A DNA stretch of 18,416 bases from Carex sylvatica (Eukaryota > Streptophyta > Magnoliopsida > Poales > Cyperaceae): positions 1-18,416 of the forward strand of contig CAXKVR010000626.1 of NCBI GenBank assembly GCA_964058845.1. The letters run 5' to 3'. This document shows, in pieces, positions 1-10,173 of the stretch (positions are counted from its first letter, which is position 1; every line of letters starts with the position of its first letter). The position numbers and the translations under genes were made by a program. The notes below the pieces were generated by a model. It was not told where the DNA came from. It did no database searches and was given only the letters and a program-made list of their open reading frames with translations.

Positions 1-121
1 TTTGCTTTTTAGACTTGTCACAAATTAAACGTAAAATATTTTAATTTAAAGGCACAAATCGAGCAGTTGCGTTATAAATTAATTAATTTATCCAGATACT
101 AACATAAAAAGGTTCAAACAA

Positions 122-499
122 TAAGGATACGCGTCCGATACATCAGCTGGTGTATCTGCTTACATGGAGTATCTTTCCTCTTTTGATACGATTTCTATGT
201 TGACTCGTCAGGATACGTCTAAGATACGCCTGGATCACCGTGAACCGCACACCACACTGCGTGGTCTACTGTGAACCCCACCAAAATTATTTGTTTTTGC
301 TGCTAAGGGGATTCAAAGAGGGGTCCTGTGCCATATCATCCATAAGCCTCTACCACTGCACCATTTTAAACTTGTTGTTATAAGAGAGTTTTTATTCTAT
401 TTAATGTATATTTCGTTATAGTGTAATTTTTATAATACAAGTATTTGAATTAATAATATAGTTAAAAATATTATATATAATAGATGTATCGTATCCTTA
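122..499. mobile_element. Possible small inverted-repeat (MITE-like) element
   Basis: The left end reads aaggatacg...gatacatc (122-144) and the right end reads gatgtatcgtatcctta (483-499). These are inverted copies, the left one carrying about 6 extra bases. The interior has several GATACG/GTATCC motifs and a near-perfect 20-bp palindrome, gatacatcagctggtgtatc, at 137-156. I see no convincing target duplication, so the boundaries and class are uncertain. It could be a decayed hAT-type or other DNA transposon. No gene is visible in 1-720. Confidence 0.25.
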
Positions 500-721
500 A
501 TTTTAAAAGATAATGTATTGCCATATCCGTCTCCATGCAATATAGTCCATTTCACTTGTAGTACAGTTTCCAATTGATACCTCAATTCAATCTTTATTCA
601 AATCTGTTATAAAATAAAATTCTAAAATATTTATTAATTTATTCAATTTCAATTTTATTTTTCTGCCCTTCAACCCTTTATTTTTCTTAATTTTCATTTT
701 TTTTATTCAATACCATCGACT

Positions 722-860
722 TAGGGGTGAAAAGGATATGGATAATATCCGATTCGTATTTGAGCCGTATTCAAAAAATTTAATGTAGATATCCGATATT
801 CGAATATCCGTGTGGATATCTCCATTACATTATTAAGCACGTTGGGTATCCGATCCGCCA
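722..860 (+). mobile_element. hAT-like terminal remnant, GATATCC-rich
   Basis: The block starts taggggtgaaaaggat and then repeats GATATCC/ATCCGAT-type words on both strands. Many plant non-autonomous hAT elements begin TAGGGGTGAAAA and have such subterminal runs; that is family knowledge. A similar block in opposite orientation ends at 7626. No matching 8-bp target duplication was found here, so this is called a remnant. Confidence 0.35.
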
Positions 861-1038
861 ACGACAACGATTGAAAGTTAAAATTTCAGATTTAATCTCA
901 GCCCTCCAATTGCATAATCTGTATTTTTTTTTATTAAATGCATCTACATAATGTGTAGAAGTTTAAATTTAATTAAAAATATACTCGTCACATGTACTGC
1001 CATAAGATACATTACAATTAAAATTAAATAAACTCTTA

Positions 1039-1146
1039 AATTTAGCAATATAATATGTTTTCTTATTTCATTCATTCGTTATTTCTCTCTCTCTAATTTA
1101 ACGATATAATTATATTTTCTTATTTCAATCATTCCTTATTTCTCTT
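1039..1146. repeat. Two-unit degenerate tandem repeat, about 56 bp
   Basis: Unit one (1039-1094) begins aatttagcaatataat and unit two (1095-1146) begins aatttaacgatataat. Both continue with ttttcttatttca, a cattc-type word and ttatttctct. This is a local duplication in non-coding AT-rich DNA. Confidence 0.6.
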
Positions 1147-1460
1147 CTATGTTTCTATAACTATTGTAAATCTCGAAATATTATTAATTTTGTTTCTATA
1201 CAGATTTATACATATCACAATGGAAATCAATTGAAAATCTTAGAAGCAAAAATCAGATGATGAGTGTATGCACCTGATGAGAAATCAGCGAAAGAACAAG
1301 AAGAGACTGGGCGGAAGAACATAAACAAGTAATTCGATTGTAATAGATTTTTATTTTTTTGGTTCATATTTTTATTTTTATTTGAAAATTCATATATTTT
1401 AATCATTTGATGGAAACGGTTGTCTTTTTTTGTTTTAAATAAATAAAACGAAGCATTTAA

Positions 1461-1536
1461 AGGTGAATGATTAAAATGCTATGTAAAATATTGAAATAAG
1501 GTGAATGATTATAATACTATGTAAAATATATAAATA
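1461..1536. repeat. Two-unit 38-bp tandem duplication
   Basis: Unit one (1461-1498) and unit two (1499-1536) both begin aggtgaatgatt, share ctatgtaaaatat and end in aaata. They differ at a few positions. The pair lies just upstream of solo LTR copy A and outside its target duplication, so it is host flank and not part of the retroelement. Confidence 0.7.
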
Positions 1537-1557
1537 TTTTATATAATAATCATTTTG

Positions 1558-1562
1558 ACTTG
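1558..1562. repeat. Left target site duplication of solo LTR A
   Basis: The bases acttg stand directly before the LTR start TGTTATG and are repeated at 4195-4199 directly after the LTR end TGTGACA. Five bases is the usual length of plant LTR retrotransposon target duplications. Confidence 0.75.
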
Positions 1563-1734
1563 TGTTATGTTATGAAATTTTAACAATAAATTTTTTAATA
1601 TTTTAAAAGCAACAATCGAAAATTTTTACAGACAAAATAGGAATTTAAACTTAAAATAATATTTTTCTAGATAAGCAAGTCAAATGTGAATAGAAACCGC
1701 ATTTAAAATATAAAATTCTGACTATCTACAGGTT

Positions 1735-2180
1735 CAGTGCGTCCGCACTGGTGGTGAGTGCAGGTGACTGATCCGCACTGGCTCCTATTCTCCTTAATTA
1801 GTTTTATGAAATTCTTCTAGTACGCCCGCACTGATGGTGAGTGCGGATGGATGGCCCGCACTGACTCCAGTTTTCTTTTTGTTAATTTTTGAATTTATAC
1901 GAGTGCGTCCGCACTGAATATGAGTACATCCGCACTCATGAAATTTCTGTGTTGACTTGAATTTCCCAAAATCTGCCAAGTACTGAGTGCAGATGAGTTG
2001 ACCTGCACTGGATTTGAATGCGGACGCATTAGCCTCGGACATTTTTCTGAGAAGTGCCAATTTGATGAAAATTCAACTAAGTACTGAGTGTGTCCGCACT
2101 CATAAATTTCATGTGTTTTGTTAAATTCCTAAAATCTGTCTAAATGCTGAGTGCGGGTGACTGACCCACACTGGAGGGTT
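1735..2180. repeat. GC-richer palindromic repeat array within LTR A
   Basis: About six degenerate units of roughly 65-100 bp begin near 1737, 1821, 1900, 1985, 2085 and 2149. Each carries GAGTGCGG / CCGCACTC-type half-sites, such as gagtgcgtccgcact, so the motif appears on both strands. Later units also share aaaatctg..aagtactgagtg. The array is upstream of the likely transcription start, where LTR enhancers usually sit; a regulatory role is inference. The minus-strand frame at 1794-2060 falls inside this array and is not considered a gene. Confidence 0.75.
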
Positions 2181-2190
2181 ATTTAATAAA
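2180..2190 (+). promoter_or_regulatory. Possible TATA-like box of LTR A
   Basis: The word tatttaataaa lies just after the GC-rich array and about 25-30 bp before a pyrimidine-rich tract (2205-2420) that resembles a plant 5' leader, followed by gttagggttta near 2431. Position and composition suggest the LTR promoter, but the box is weak. Confidence 0.3.
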
Positions 2191-3839
2191 AAGTTCCAAA
2201 TTTATGTGGCCCTCTTTTCTCTTTTTCTCTCCGCCCCTTTCCCCCTGCCTCTTATGTGTTCTGCCAAAGAGAGAAAAAAAAAAGAGAAATCTCTTCCCTC
2301 CCTCTAAAATCCATCAAAGCTCGTGAGAAATCGAAGGAAGGAGCGAGAAACTAGTTGCTTATCTCATCTAGCTCTCCCATTCGTTATTCTCTTTTCTCAT
2401 CTCTTCTCTCAAAATTCAGATTTCACCATTGTTAGGGTTTATGCTCTAAACCTGAGATTTGTGTTTAAATTGCTAGTAATTTATCTCCCTTGAGCATGCT
2501 TCATGTTTATTTGTCGATTCTTTTCTCGATTTCATCTCGATTTTGGATTTTCATTTCTAGGATTTTTGGTACCAAATTCGAAATTGGGAAATATTATTGA
2601 TTGATTAGGCTAATCAAACCAAATAGACTTGTAATCGGTAAACCTCTCCCTCAACCTTGACATCTAGCGATTAATTCGAATTTTGACCAAATTAGGATTT
2701 AATTTATCAGCAAATTGAAATGTTGTGAGAACCAACATAGTGAGACGGTAAATGGGTATACCTACAAATTGACCTAATTAGAATTATATATGGTTAGAGG
2801 ACATATATGTAAATGTATGAAGTTTTAGAGATTTTTAGTAAGAAAGAAGGAATCGATACCAAAATATAGAAATTGGTTAAGGAATGTATAAGCCATTAAT
2901 AAACTGGAGTAAGCATCTCGACCGTTGAATTAGGATTAAACTAAGTATACATGTAAAATAGGTGTAGACTCGGTTGAGCAGGAATTCACGGGACATTTTG
3001 AGATGTCTAATCCGTAATTAAGCGATACGCTCATCGTAAATAGGTGCAGGATTCTTGGACTTATTTGATATATTATTTTCAGGAATTAAATTATTTATTC
3101 GTTTGTCATGTTGAATGTCTGATTTTTGCATCATTGAATTGCATAAATCATTTGCATAGCCCAATTAAATTAAACTCGAATTGACGTGACTTGAATGATT
3201 TGCATGCTTGTATGGTTGTCAATTATGTCGATCTATTATGATCTGATTATGGTTAAGAGTCACCACGAATTGCTGATTGAGAATGTATATGTGAGTGGAT
3301 TTACGAAGTTGAGCTGTATAGCTGACTTTGAGTTCGGGATCCTTCTAGCACTTTAGGTGAATGGCCCTCAGTTTTCTCTCAGTTTTCCTCAGTCTGTGGC
3401 TCAGGGGTATTTTCCTACATGTTAATGCGTTTGGACGATCAATTGAATATTACGACAATTGGAATGATTTCAAAGTGAAATTTTTTATATGACTTGAACC
3501 AGACCTTAATAAATGGTTAAGCCAAGCAATTACAGATGAGTATCAGATAAAGGGTCCAGCTCGATGAAATATATGTAGGTGTCAGTAACCCTACAGACGA
3601 GGGTCAGATAAAGAATCCAACTCGATTGAACATTTATAGTTGCTACAAGCCCTAATAAATAAATGAGTTAAGCCAAATATGTGTTTGTTTGAACTTCATC
3701 TTGAAAATTTTGTTAATTGTGAGTTATTTGATTAATTGTTGTCGAGCATATGCATCCCTTTAATTATGAATATGTATCTATTTTAATTGCTATTGTATGG
3801 GTTTCATTTTTGAATATGGAGTTTGATTGCAAGTTCAAT

Positions 3840-4194
3840 AATCTAACTGTGGCAAATTCGCACAGAGAATTTATTCTCACCCCCACCCTTTGGGTTCCTT
3901 TACAGATTTTTGTGCGACTGAGTCTGGGGAGGCATGCGAGTAGTAGGCCTTTGGTAGTATGCCCTTATATGACCCTATATATATATATATATTTGTATAG
4001 CTTTAGGGTAGGCCTTATGGTTAGTATCCGGATGAGATACTTTTGATGTATTAAACTCTGACCAAACTGTGTACTTAGAATTTATATTATTTGGTTGTGA
4101 ATTTCTGAATGTAAATTGATTTGTCTTGTAAGCATACACGGAGTTGATGCTTACGGCGGGGTACTGTCGCGACCCGTGGCTGCGAGGTGTGACA
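3840..4194 (+). other. Conserved 3' block of LTR A
   Basis: This is the best match to copy B (about 17600-18013). Both have a gtggca word, gagaatt..attctcaccccc, a ttgggtt word, a pyrimidine stretch ending in cag, taggcct, a short (TA)n run, a GCATAC word and the terminal ctgtcgcg...gtgtgaca. The pyrimidine stretch ending in cag resembles a splice acceptor, but whether it is used is unknown. Confidence 0.65.
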
Positions 4195-4199
4195 ACTTG
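4195..4199. repeat. Right target site duplication of solo LTR A
   Basis: The bases acttg are identical to 1558-1562. Host sequence continues as aagccttacgg, with no primer-binding site. Confidence 0.75.
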
Positions 4200-5536
4200 A
4201 AGCCTTACGGTTTGAAAACAAAATTTTGATTCTTTACTTATTTTAATATCTTATGTTATCTTTTTTTGTTCTGATTTTAGAGTGTAATATTTCCTTTTAC
4301 TTTCAAATTCTTCTAAAACAACGTTCAAGAGCTCAAACTTTGTACAAAAGTAAAGCCAATAAAAGTTGAATTGAATTTACAGAACTCATAAAAAGACTAC
4401 TCTAAAAGTCCAAACTATTAATTTATTAATCTAATTAATTAATGAATTAAATTTGTACATGCTTTTTTTATTTTACTATATAATATCTAAAAACGATTTT
4501 ATGAAATTAGTATAATAATGAACAAATTCATCTTATTGATGAATTAATCTCTATACATGAATTTATTATCTTTTCGCAAATATATGAAGATGACATTGAA
4601 AAATAATTTGTTGCGTTGATGCAAATCCATGTATTTTTTAAATTTAAATTTAAGTCTTGATATGTCAAATTATATCATTACATTGATGTTGATTTTTTCA
4701 CATTTTTTATTTGAGGATGTATTATCTATATATTTTGAAATAAAATGTTTTCTAATATTTTATATAAGTATTCTAAAAATAGTTCACAACTTCACATATT
4801 TATCTGTTATTTATAATTCAATTTCATTGCTGCTAATTTATTTATTTGTCTAGATAAATTTAATATATAATTATTTCTATACATAATCCTAACTATAAAA
4901 TAAATAAAGAAAAAAATAAATCTTAGTGGTGAAATACATATCATACAAAAAATTAGGCGGTCCTATGAAATATATTAAAAAATTACATTTATGTTACACT
5001 GCTTAAAAAAGAATCACTTAATCTATTTAATATCTTAATTTATAGCAGTATTAAATTAGAAGTAAAAATAAAAAATTATTTAGGAAGGATAAAATTGTAT
5101 TTAGGAAAAAAACTCTATGTTCTCAATAATCTAATTATTACTATAAAAATAGTGTCTCCCTATTTAATATGTCATATTAAAAAATATTATTTGTTATTTT
5201 GTCTAATTTTTTTTTTATAAAAATATATTATTTTATAAAAAAATTATTATTATTTTTTTATAATATAACACAGTACTATTAAGAATATTAATGTCTTTTT
5301 CTTTGACCTTTTTCCCTTTCCTGATTCAAGTGGTGTCAATGTGGCTCATATAGTTATATCATAGTCGTTATCTTTAGAATAATTTGTTAATAAGTCAAAG
5401 TAAATCAATTTTTAATAAAATAATGGAGGTAAGTCAACATGTGTTTTTAATTCATAAAGTGTTAACAAGGACGACGATATTTAACTTTGTAGCATTTCAA
5501 CTAAATTAATAAAAAAAAATTGAAATTTCATATTTT
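4200..5536. other. AT-rich DNA without recognisable features
   Basis: This stretch is A/T runs and short low-complexity words. The plus-strand frame at 4629-4853 is made of Phe, Leu, Ile and Tyr codons expected from AT-rich sequence and shows no domain. I see no RNA gene and no clear repeat. Confidence 0.6.
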
Positions 5537-5999
5537 CTCCTTAAAATTTATAATATTATATTTATCCTTCTAAATTTCAAAAACTCACTAATTTGCTCAA
5601 TTTATTATTTTTTTTGTTAAAACTCATTTTAATTTATAAAGTTATCATTTTATATTTTATTAAAAATATATGTAGTTAGTGTAACAAAAAATAATCAACC
5701 TTTTAATTAATTAATTTCCAATGAAAAATGGTTTACTTTTCTACTTGTGGCGTATGCACAGTGATGTTTTGGTACACGGCACATCACAAGTAAGAAGATG
5801 ATTCATTTTTTCTTACATCTGAGTAATTAGAAAATTAAATATTTCTCTTAAATAAACTACATATTTTTTATTTTTTGATAAAGGATAAAATGAATAGTTT
5901 ATAATTCATACTGAGTATTAATAGAAAATACAATTAATTGAGTAAATTGCGAGTTTTTTAAATATAGAAGGATACATATGATTATGAATTTTAAAGGGG
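5537..5999. repeat. Large imperfect inverted repeat (foldback element)
   Basis: The left arm (5537-5654) and right arm (5885-5999) are inverted copies of about 115 bp at roughly 75 percent identity by eye. Matching landmarks are tatccttcta, aaaactc and tcattttat on the plus strand of the left arm against their complements in the right arm. The roughly 230-bp spacer contains another short inverted pair, acttgtg near 5743 and cacaagt near 5785. Direct copies of a gat..atatttaactt..gtag word lie outside the arms near 5475 and inside the right flank near 6000. The ends are not sharply defined; it is a MITE or foldback element of unknown class. Confidence 0.6.
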
Positions 6000-6820
6000 A
6001 TAATATTTAACTTCGTAGTTTTTGAAGGGTATATAAAAAAAATTCCCTTTTAACCTAAGAGGAAATTACTGCTTTTATATTTCTCACTTATATAACGGAG
6101 GTAAAATTATGTAATTTTTTTATGGAAAAATATTTCCGAATAGTATTTACTATTTACGCTAACATATAGTTACAAGCATTAATGCAATTTGCTAAAAAAG
6201 TTACTTACTATAAGCATATTTGAATTAAAATAGTTATTTCTTGTGACCAACATAATATTCTTTCTTTCTTAGTAAAAACAATCACAAATGGGTTGTTTCA
6301 GAATTATCTATTCTGACGCCAGTAGTAATACAAGTAAAAAATTGACATTAAATACAACCTACTTTTTATTGTAAATTTGGAATAACTTACCAGGTGCTAT
6401 TCCATCCAAAATATGTTTCCGAATAGCAGTCGTCTATTATTCTTAGATATTTTCAATAAAGTATGAAAGTCAATAGGTATATTTCAACATTTTAACCTTT
6501 AACACAGTGAATCAGTATAGAATTTGGTAAGGGAAAAAAAATGAGGCTCAGATAATATCAATTATAATTATAAGTTATCATATATATTTGCCTCTATTTT
6601 TTAACTAGAGTATAGATAATGTTGATAATTAATATAAATATAAATATAATTTTTAAAGGAAAAAAAATATTATGTACGATATCTTTTGTTACAGCTTACT
6701 ATTTGTAATAAAAAAAAATTTAGCATTAATTTCCGTGATGACACGACAATAGTTATTAAGATACTTGATATCAACAGAATCCCGTGAAATTAAAAATTAA
6801 CACAAAGAGAATAGTCTAAA
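6000..6820. other. AT-rich DNA without recognisable features
   Basis: No gene, RNA or clear element is seen. The only repeated word I noticed is tttccgaatag, near 6134 and 6417, possibly from a decayed transposon. Confidence 0.5.
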
Positions 6821-6850
6821 TTGAGCATCACACCCAACTTAATTAATTCA

Positions 6851-7012
6851 ATGCACATCAGAACCTCTAGCTTGTTAATTTTGGCGGTGCTGGTTTTTCT
6901 TTCTACCGGTTGCTGTCAACCCGTTGCTCTCATCCTTTCGTGCAATATACTTTGCTTACTCTTTCCTCTTATTTTTCTGTCATTTCTCACTGTCATGCTG
7001 TTACCAGTTTAA
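6851..7012 (+). CDS. Doubtful short ORF with signal-peptide-like N-terminus
   Basis: Starting from the Met at 6851 (the frame itself opens at 6821), the first 25 residues read as a secretory signal: a short basic start MHIRTSS, a hydrophobic core LLILAVLVFL, then STGCCQP as a possible cleavage region. The local base composition is less AT-rich than its surroundings. The rest of the frame is hydrophobic and matches no family I know. A pyrimidine-rich run ending ttaccag at about 7004-7010 resembles a splice acceptor, so this could be a first exon of a small secreted protein with a short intron, but no strong donor site is visible. A foldback element begins 33 bp downstream and may have truncated any gene. 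It could equally be chance. Confidence 0.2.
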   Translation: MHIRTSSLLILAVLVFLSTGCCQPVALILSCNILCLLFPLIFLSFLTVMLLPV

Positions 7013-7028
7013 TGAACATTATATTCAG

Positions 7029-7058
7029 ATATATATATATATACACAGAGAGAGAGAG
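7029..7058. repeat. (TA)n-(GA)n microsatellite at left edge of foldback 1
   Basis: A TA run is followed by a GA run and leads directly into ggggttggcta. The mirrored arrangement, CT run then TA run, is at 7446-7472. Confidence 0.85.
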
Positions 7059-7456
7059 GGGTTGGCTAAGAACTTTGGTGCTACCAATTTATTTTTTAAT
7101 TTTCAAAGTTCAAAATGTCGATTCAAACTATTCAAGTTGATTTCTATATTAAAATGTGCTTGGAGATCAAATTTTATATTTTTCTGAAGTCATTTTGAAA
7201 ATCACTGATCCAACGGTGGCTTTTGATTTTACTATTTTGTTAATCCATCATTGGATCAACAATTTTCAAAGTGACTTAATAAATAGTAAAAAAATTCAGA
7301 AAAATATAAAATTTGGTCTCCAAGCACATTTTAATATAGAGATCAACTTGAACGGTTCGGATCGACATTTTAAACTTTGAAAATTAAAAAATAAATTGGT
7401 AGCACCAAAGCTTAGAAACTACACTTTGATCTTAGCCAACCCCCCTCTCTCTCTCT
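7046..7456. mobile_element. Foldback element copy 1 (MITE-like, long inverted arms)
   Basis: The element is about 400 bp and almost entirely self-complementary. It begins ggggttggcta and ends tagccaacccccc-type sequence, with GA and CT runs outside. The left arm from about 7070 (tttggtgctaccaattt) pairs with the right arm near 7395-7410 (aaattggtagcaccaaa). The core, with ctgatccaacggtgg on the left and ggatcaacaattttcaaagt on the right, forms the central hairpin. The right arm carries about 18 extra bases near 7412-7430. No transposase is present. Small frames at 6910-7187 and 7156-7380 run through this element and are not genes. Confidence 0.8.
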
Positions 7457-7472
7457 ATATATATATATATAT

Positions 7473-7626
7473 TGAACGGTTTCAGATAGTCCGGATATCC
7501 GCTCCGTTTAAGACTCCGTATTCGAATTCGAATCTTCTATAGATATCCGATAACTATCCGAACTCAGATTATATGCAGATACGAAACGGATATCCGCCTA
7601 AAAATCTGAATCCTTTTTCACCTCTA
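7473..7626 (-). mobile_element. hAT-like terminal remnant, GATATCCG-rich, reverse orientation
   Basis: GGATATCCG, TATCCGA and CGGATATCCG words are repeated, and the block ends gaatcctttttcacctcta. Its reverse complement therefore starts tagaggtgaaaaagg, like the terminus at 722. It abuts the (TA)n edge of foldback copy 1. No 8-bp target duplication is visible. Confidence 0.4.
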
Positions 7627-8463
7627 TATATATATGCATGTATGTATATATATATATATATATTCTATTTCTAACAATATGTTCCACATCATATAATATT
7701 GTTTTTTTAAGAAATTACCATGGGATGTTATCAGTCCAATCACTATCAATTTTTTTAGTAGTACCTCCTCATTATTAATGTTTGATATCTTTCTTTTTTA
7801 GAGCAACTTTTACCAAATTTTTTACTGATAAGATTTATCCCTTTTTTTCAATTTTTAAAAATACTTAACACCCCTTTCTCTTTCTTTATTCCGAAAAGAG
7901 CAAGCACTGGCACAAAACGGCACGCAAAGGACAGATATAATTGGATTTTGAATTGCCAATGCAAAATTTCAAACCAAAAAATAAAATATATTAAAATGTT
8001 GATAAGAGTCACATTAATACTGTCTTTTATAGATGAAAGTTAGAAACATTAAAAATGGAAAAAGAAATTATTGAGGCGACCAATGTTGACTAAGTTTTAA
8101 ATCATATCCTCCCTTGAGAAGGCACCAACATGCGGCACCGTGCTGTGTATTGAATTGAGGGGTGACTCAAAATTTTCATCGCACAAAAATATTGAATTGA
8201 GTTTAAACCCATTAACTAATTAAATGTTCGATAAAAAATAGTACTTTAACTTGTACGGCCCCCACTGGACTTAATAAGGAACCTAAAAAAATAATCGGAG
8301 AACTTTCAATGACATCACAACAAATTCGGTTTGAAAAATCTAAAGTGTTTGATTTGTGTAAAAATTAAATTATAAATTGTCCACAAAATCAAAGTGGACG
8401 CATAGATTACGACGCGAATCAAATAGTCTAAATCAAACGATAGATATTTCTCAAAGAGTGAGA
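7627..8463. other. AT-rich intergenic DNA, no gene seen
   Basis: There is a (TA)n run at about 7644-7662. The rest is AT-rich with a few moderately GC words such as ggcaccaacatgcggcacc near 8120. No coding frame, RNA gene or structured repeat is recognised. Confidence 0.5.
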
Positions 8464-8850
8464 TTATGGTAATATGCATATTACAGAGCGGCTTTTACTA
8501 TGAATTTATATCTCTGTTTTTAATATTAAAATAGTCGATCAGAACTATTCAAAATGATTATCAAATATACTTATACTTACGGACCAAATTTTATATTATT
8601 TAAAAAAAATTAAATAGGTATATTATCACTATATTAAATTGTCTAGAATTTTTAACTCGGGTGATTTTATACCTATAAAAAAAAGTAAAAAACATATTTT
8701 AAAAACATAAGTTTTGATCTATAAAATTATAAATGTATTTCTATATAAAGATAATATTTAACGATTTACATTGATTGTTTAATCTTTATAAATAAAAATA
8801 AAAATTTATAGTACATATTAATTATGTATTATGCATATTATCATAGACTC
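8464..8850. mobile_element. Decayed foldback element (copy 4 of the family)
   Basis: The left arm contains the 16-bp palindrome gtaatatgcatattac (8469-8484), then tttactatgaattta, cgatcagaactattcaaaa and ggaccaaattttata. The right arm contains, inverted, atttatagtacat, gattgttt, tgatctataaaattat and atgcatattatcat (8831-8844). The word ggaccaaattttata and the position of a cgatcagaac-type word match the intact copies at 7046 and 10515. Divergence is high, so this is an old copy. Confidence 0.5.
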
Positions 8851-8929
8851 ATAGCCTCACTTTCTTTCTCAAACAATAAGAAATGTTTTCCAAGACTCAA
8901 AATGTCACATACTTGTTACAACATTAAGG

Positions 8930-9150
8930 TCCTGTTCGGCACATTTAGTGTGTGTTTGAAAAAAAAAAATAATAATAATTGAATTGAATTTTTCTCACAT
9001 ACATAATAAGAGACAGTTGAATTGAATTGATATTCCAAATTGATTTCTAATCGCATATGGACCTAATTCTCACATTGGTCCACATTTTTGAGGGGATTGG
9101 AAATTGAAATTGAAATTGAGATTGAGGTATCATGTCATGTCATGTCATCC
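8930..9150. repeat. Low-complexity block with (GAAATT)n and (TCATG)n
   Basis: It begins ggtcctgttcggcac, a word typical of several plant MITE ends. It contains repeated gaattgaattg words, a (GAAATT)n tract around 9099-9127 and (TCATG)3 at 9130-9148. No coding is seen. Confidence 0.5.
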
Positions 9151-9553
9151 AACGCCCAACCAGAAGGTATCTAGTGGCGACTCTTCTAGATGCCCACGTT
9201 GAAATCAAGTCAAGCAGGACAAAGCAGGGGAGATATAATGAGGATTGAGGACGGACCTCTCATTTTGACCATTTTTAATATGTATTTTAAAACCACTAGA
9301 TATATAATATACATATGTTACTGACTTACTGTACATTTAGATATTCTAATAATTAAATTAATATATTCTTATTTATCAACATAATTAAAATACATAATTA
9401 TCCAGTGATCTCTTCTTTAATTAATATATTATTATTTCTCAATGATTGCAACATATTTGTTTAATATATTTATATTATTAATATAATCCACATTTATTAA
9501 GGTCAAACGGATTTTGGTTTGGAGATGGGCTGTTTAGCTCTGACTCGGACTTA
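9151..9553. other. Intergenic DNA, no feature recognised
   Basis: Mixed composition at 9151-9290, then AT-rich. No gene, RNA gene or structured repeat is seen. Confidence 0.5.
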
Positions 9554-9562
9554 CCAACAGCC

Positions 9563-9753
9563 GAATTCGCATCCTCTGCATTAACTCAAACTTTGAGATA
9601 ATACATAATGAAATTGGGACCGTCCGATCCATTTTGGGACGAATATTAATGGGGCCTGGTGCATTCTACTTTTTGCCGTATTAGCCCTGATCCTGATCGG
9701 ACGGCCGAGATGAATTAACTCAAAGTTTGAGTTGATGCAGAGGATACGGATTC
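9563..9753. mobile_element. Mutator-like MITE, 191 bp, with 9-bp target duplication
   Basis: Terminal inverted repeats of about 35 bp (9563-9597 and the complement of 9719-9753) share gaat.cg.atcctctgcat and aactcaaactttgag, with three mismatches. The pairing continues inward through ccgtccgatc. The flanks are ccaacagcc (9554-9562) and cctacagcc (9754-9762), identical at 8 of 9 bases. A 9-bp duplication is characteristic of Mutator-like elements. The interior is too short to encode anything. Confidence 0.75.
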
Positions 9754-9762
9754 CCTACAGCC

Positions 9763-10140
9763 TGCCTACCCAACTGCTAAACTAATTAAGCCGAGGAGGA
9801 CCCACATGCAGATGTCTGATTTTCTATGGCGCTGTCTTATGGTACTTTCAAGTGCCAAGTCCATTTCAGCTGCTTGATCAGGAGCAAAAATGGATTAACA
9901 TATTATTTTACTAAATTTTCGAAAAATATAAGTAAGATTGGTTAAGGTGAAATATTAAAGAGTCATTTCAATGATTTTAACCTAAGAATATGAGTACAAT
10001 TCATCGGGTAAAATATCCATTTTTTTATGATTTTTTTTGTCTTATTCGGTATGTTTTTTAATATAAATGACTCATTGTTTATTTTATCAGTATTTTTGGA
10101 TGTTTGTATGAACTCAATAGTTTCCAGGTGGATATTACAA
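9763..10140. other. Intergenic DNA, no feature recognised
   Basis: The first roughly 130 bp are moderately GC, then AT-rich. No gene, RNA gene or structured repeat is seen. Confidence 0.5.
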
Positions 10141-10148
10141 CTTTTGTA

Positions 10149-10173
10149 ATATATATATATATATATATATATA
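10149..10173. repeat. (TA)n microsatellite at left edge of foldback 2
   Basis: About 12 TA units run directly into agagtaagtttacc. Confidence 0.9.

Larger units (their letters stand above)
1563..4194 (+). mobile_element. Solo LTR, copy A (long-LTR, probably Ty3/Gypsy)
   Basis: This 2,632-bp block starts TGT and ends ACA and is bounded by perfect 5-bp direct repeats (acttg). No primer-binding site follows the 3' end, no polypurine tract precedes the 5' end and no gag or pol coding is nearby, so it looks like a solo LTR left by LTR-LTR recombination. It shares its start, internal blocks and 3' end with copy B at 15256-18013. Shared words include gtgtaaaataggtg, a block near 3042 (aggtgcagg..tcttggac), gtaaccctacaga near 3590, a palindrome-like gagaatt..attctcaccccc near 3867, and ctgtcgcg..cgtgg..gtgtgaca at the end. 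Long LTRs of this size occur in the Tekay/Del chromovirus group; that assignment is inference. Reading frames inside it are short and have no recognisable product. Confidence 0.8.

Noticed and set aside
4629..4853. 74-residue hydrophobic protein
   Set aside because: Codon content is what random AT-rich sequence gives; no conserved pattern, good start context or neighbouring gene structure.
722..7626. One large hAT transposon between the two GATATCC-rich termini
   Set aside because: The 8-bp flanks differ (catcgact against TA repeat), no transposase frame lies between, and the interior holds an unrelated solo LTR and foldback elements.
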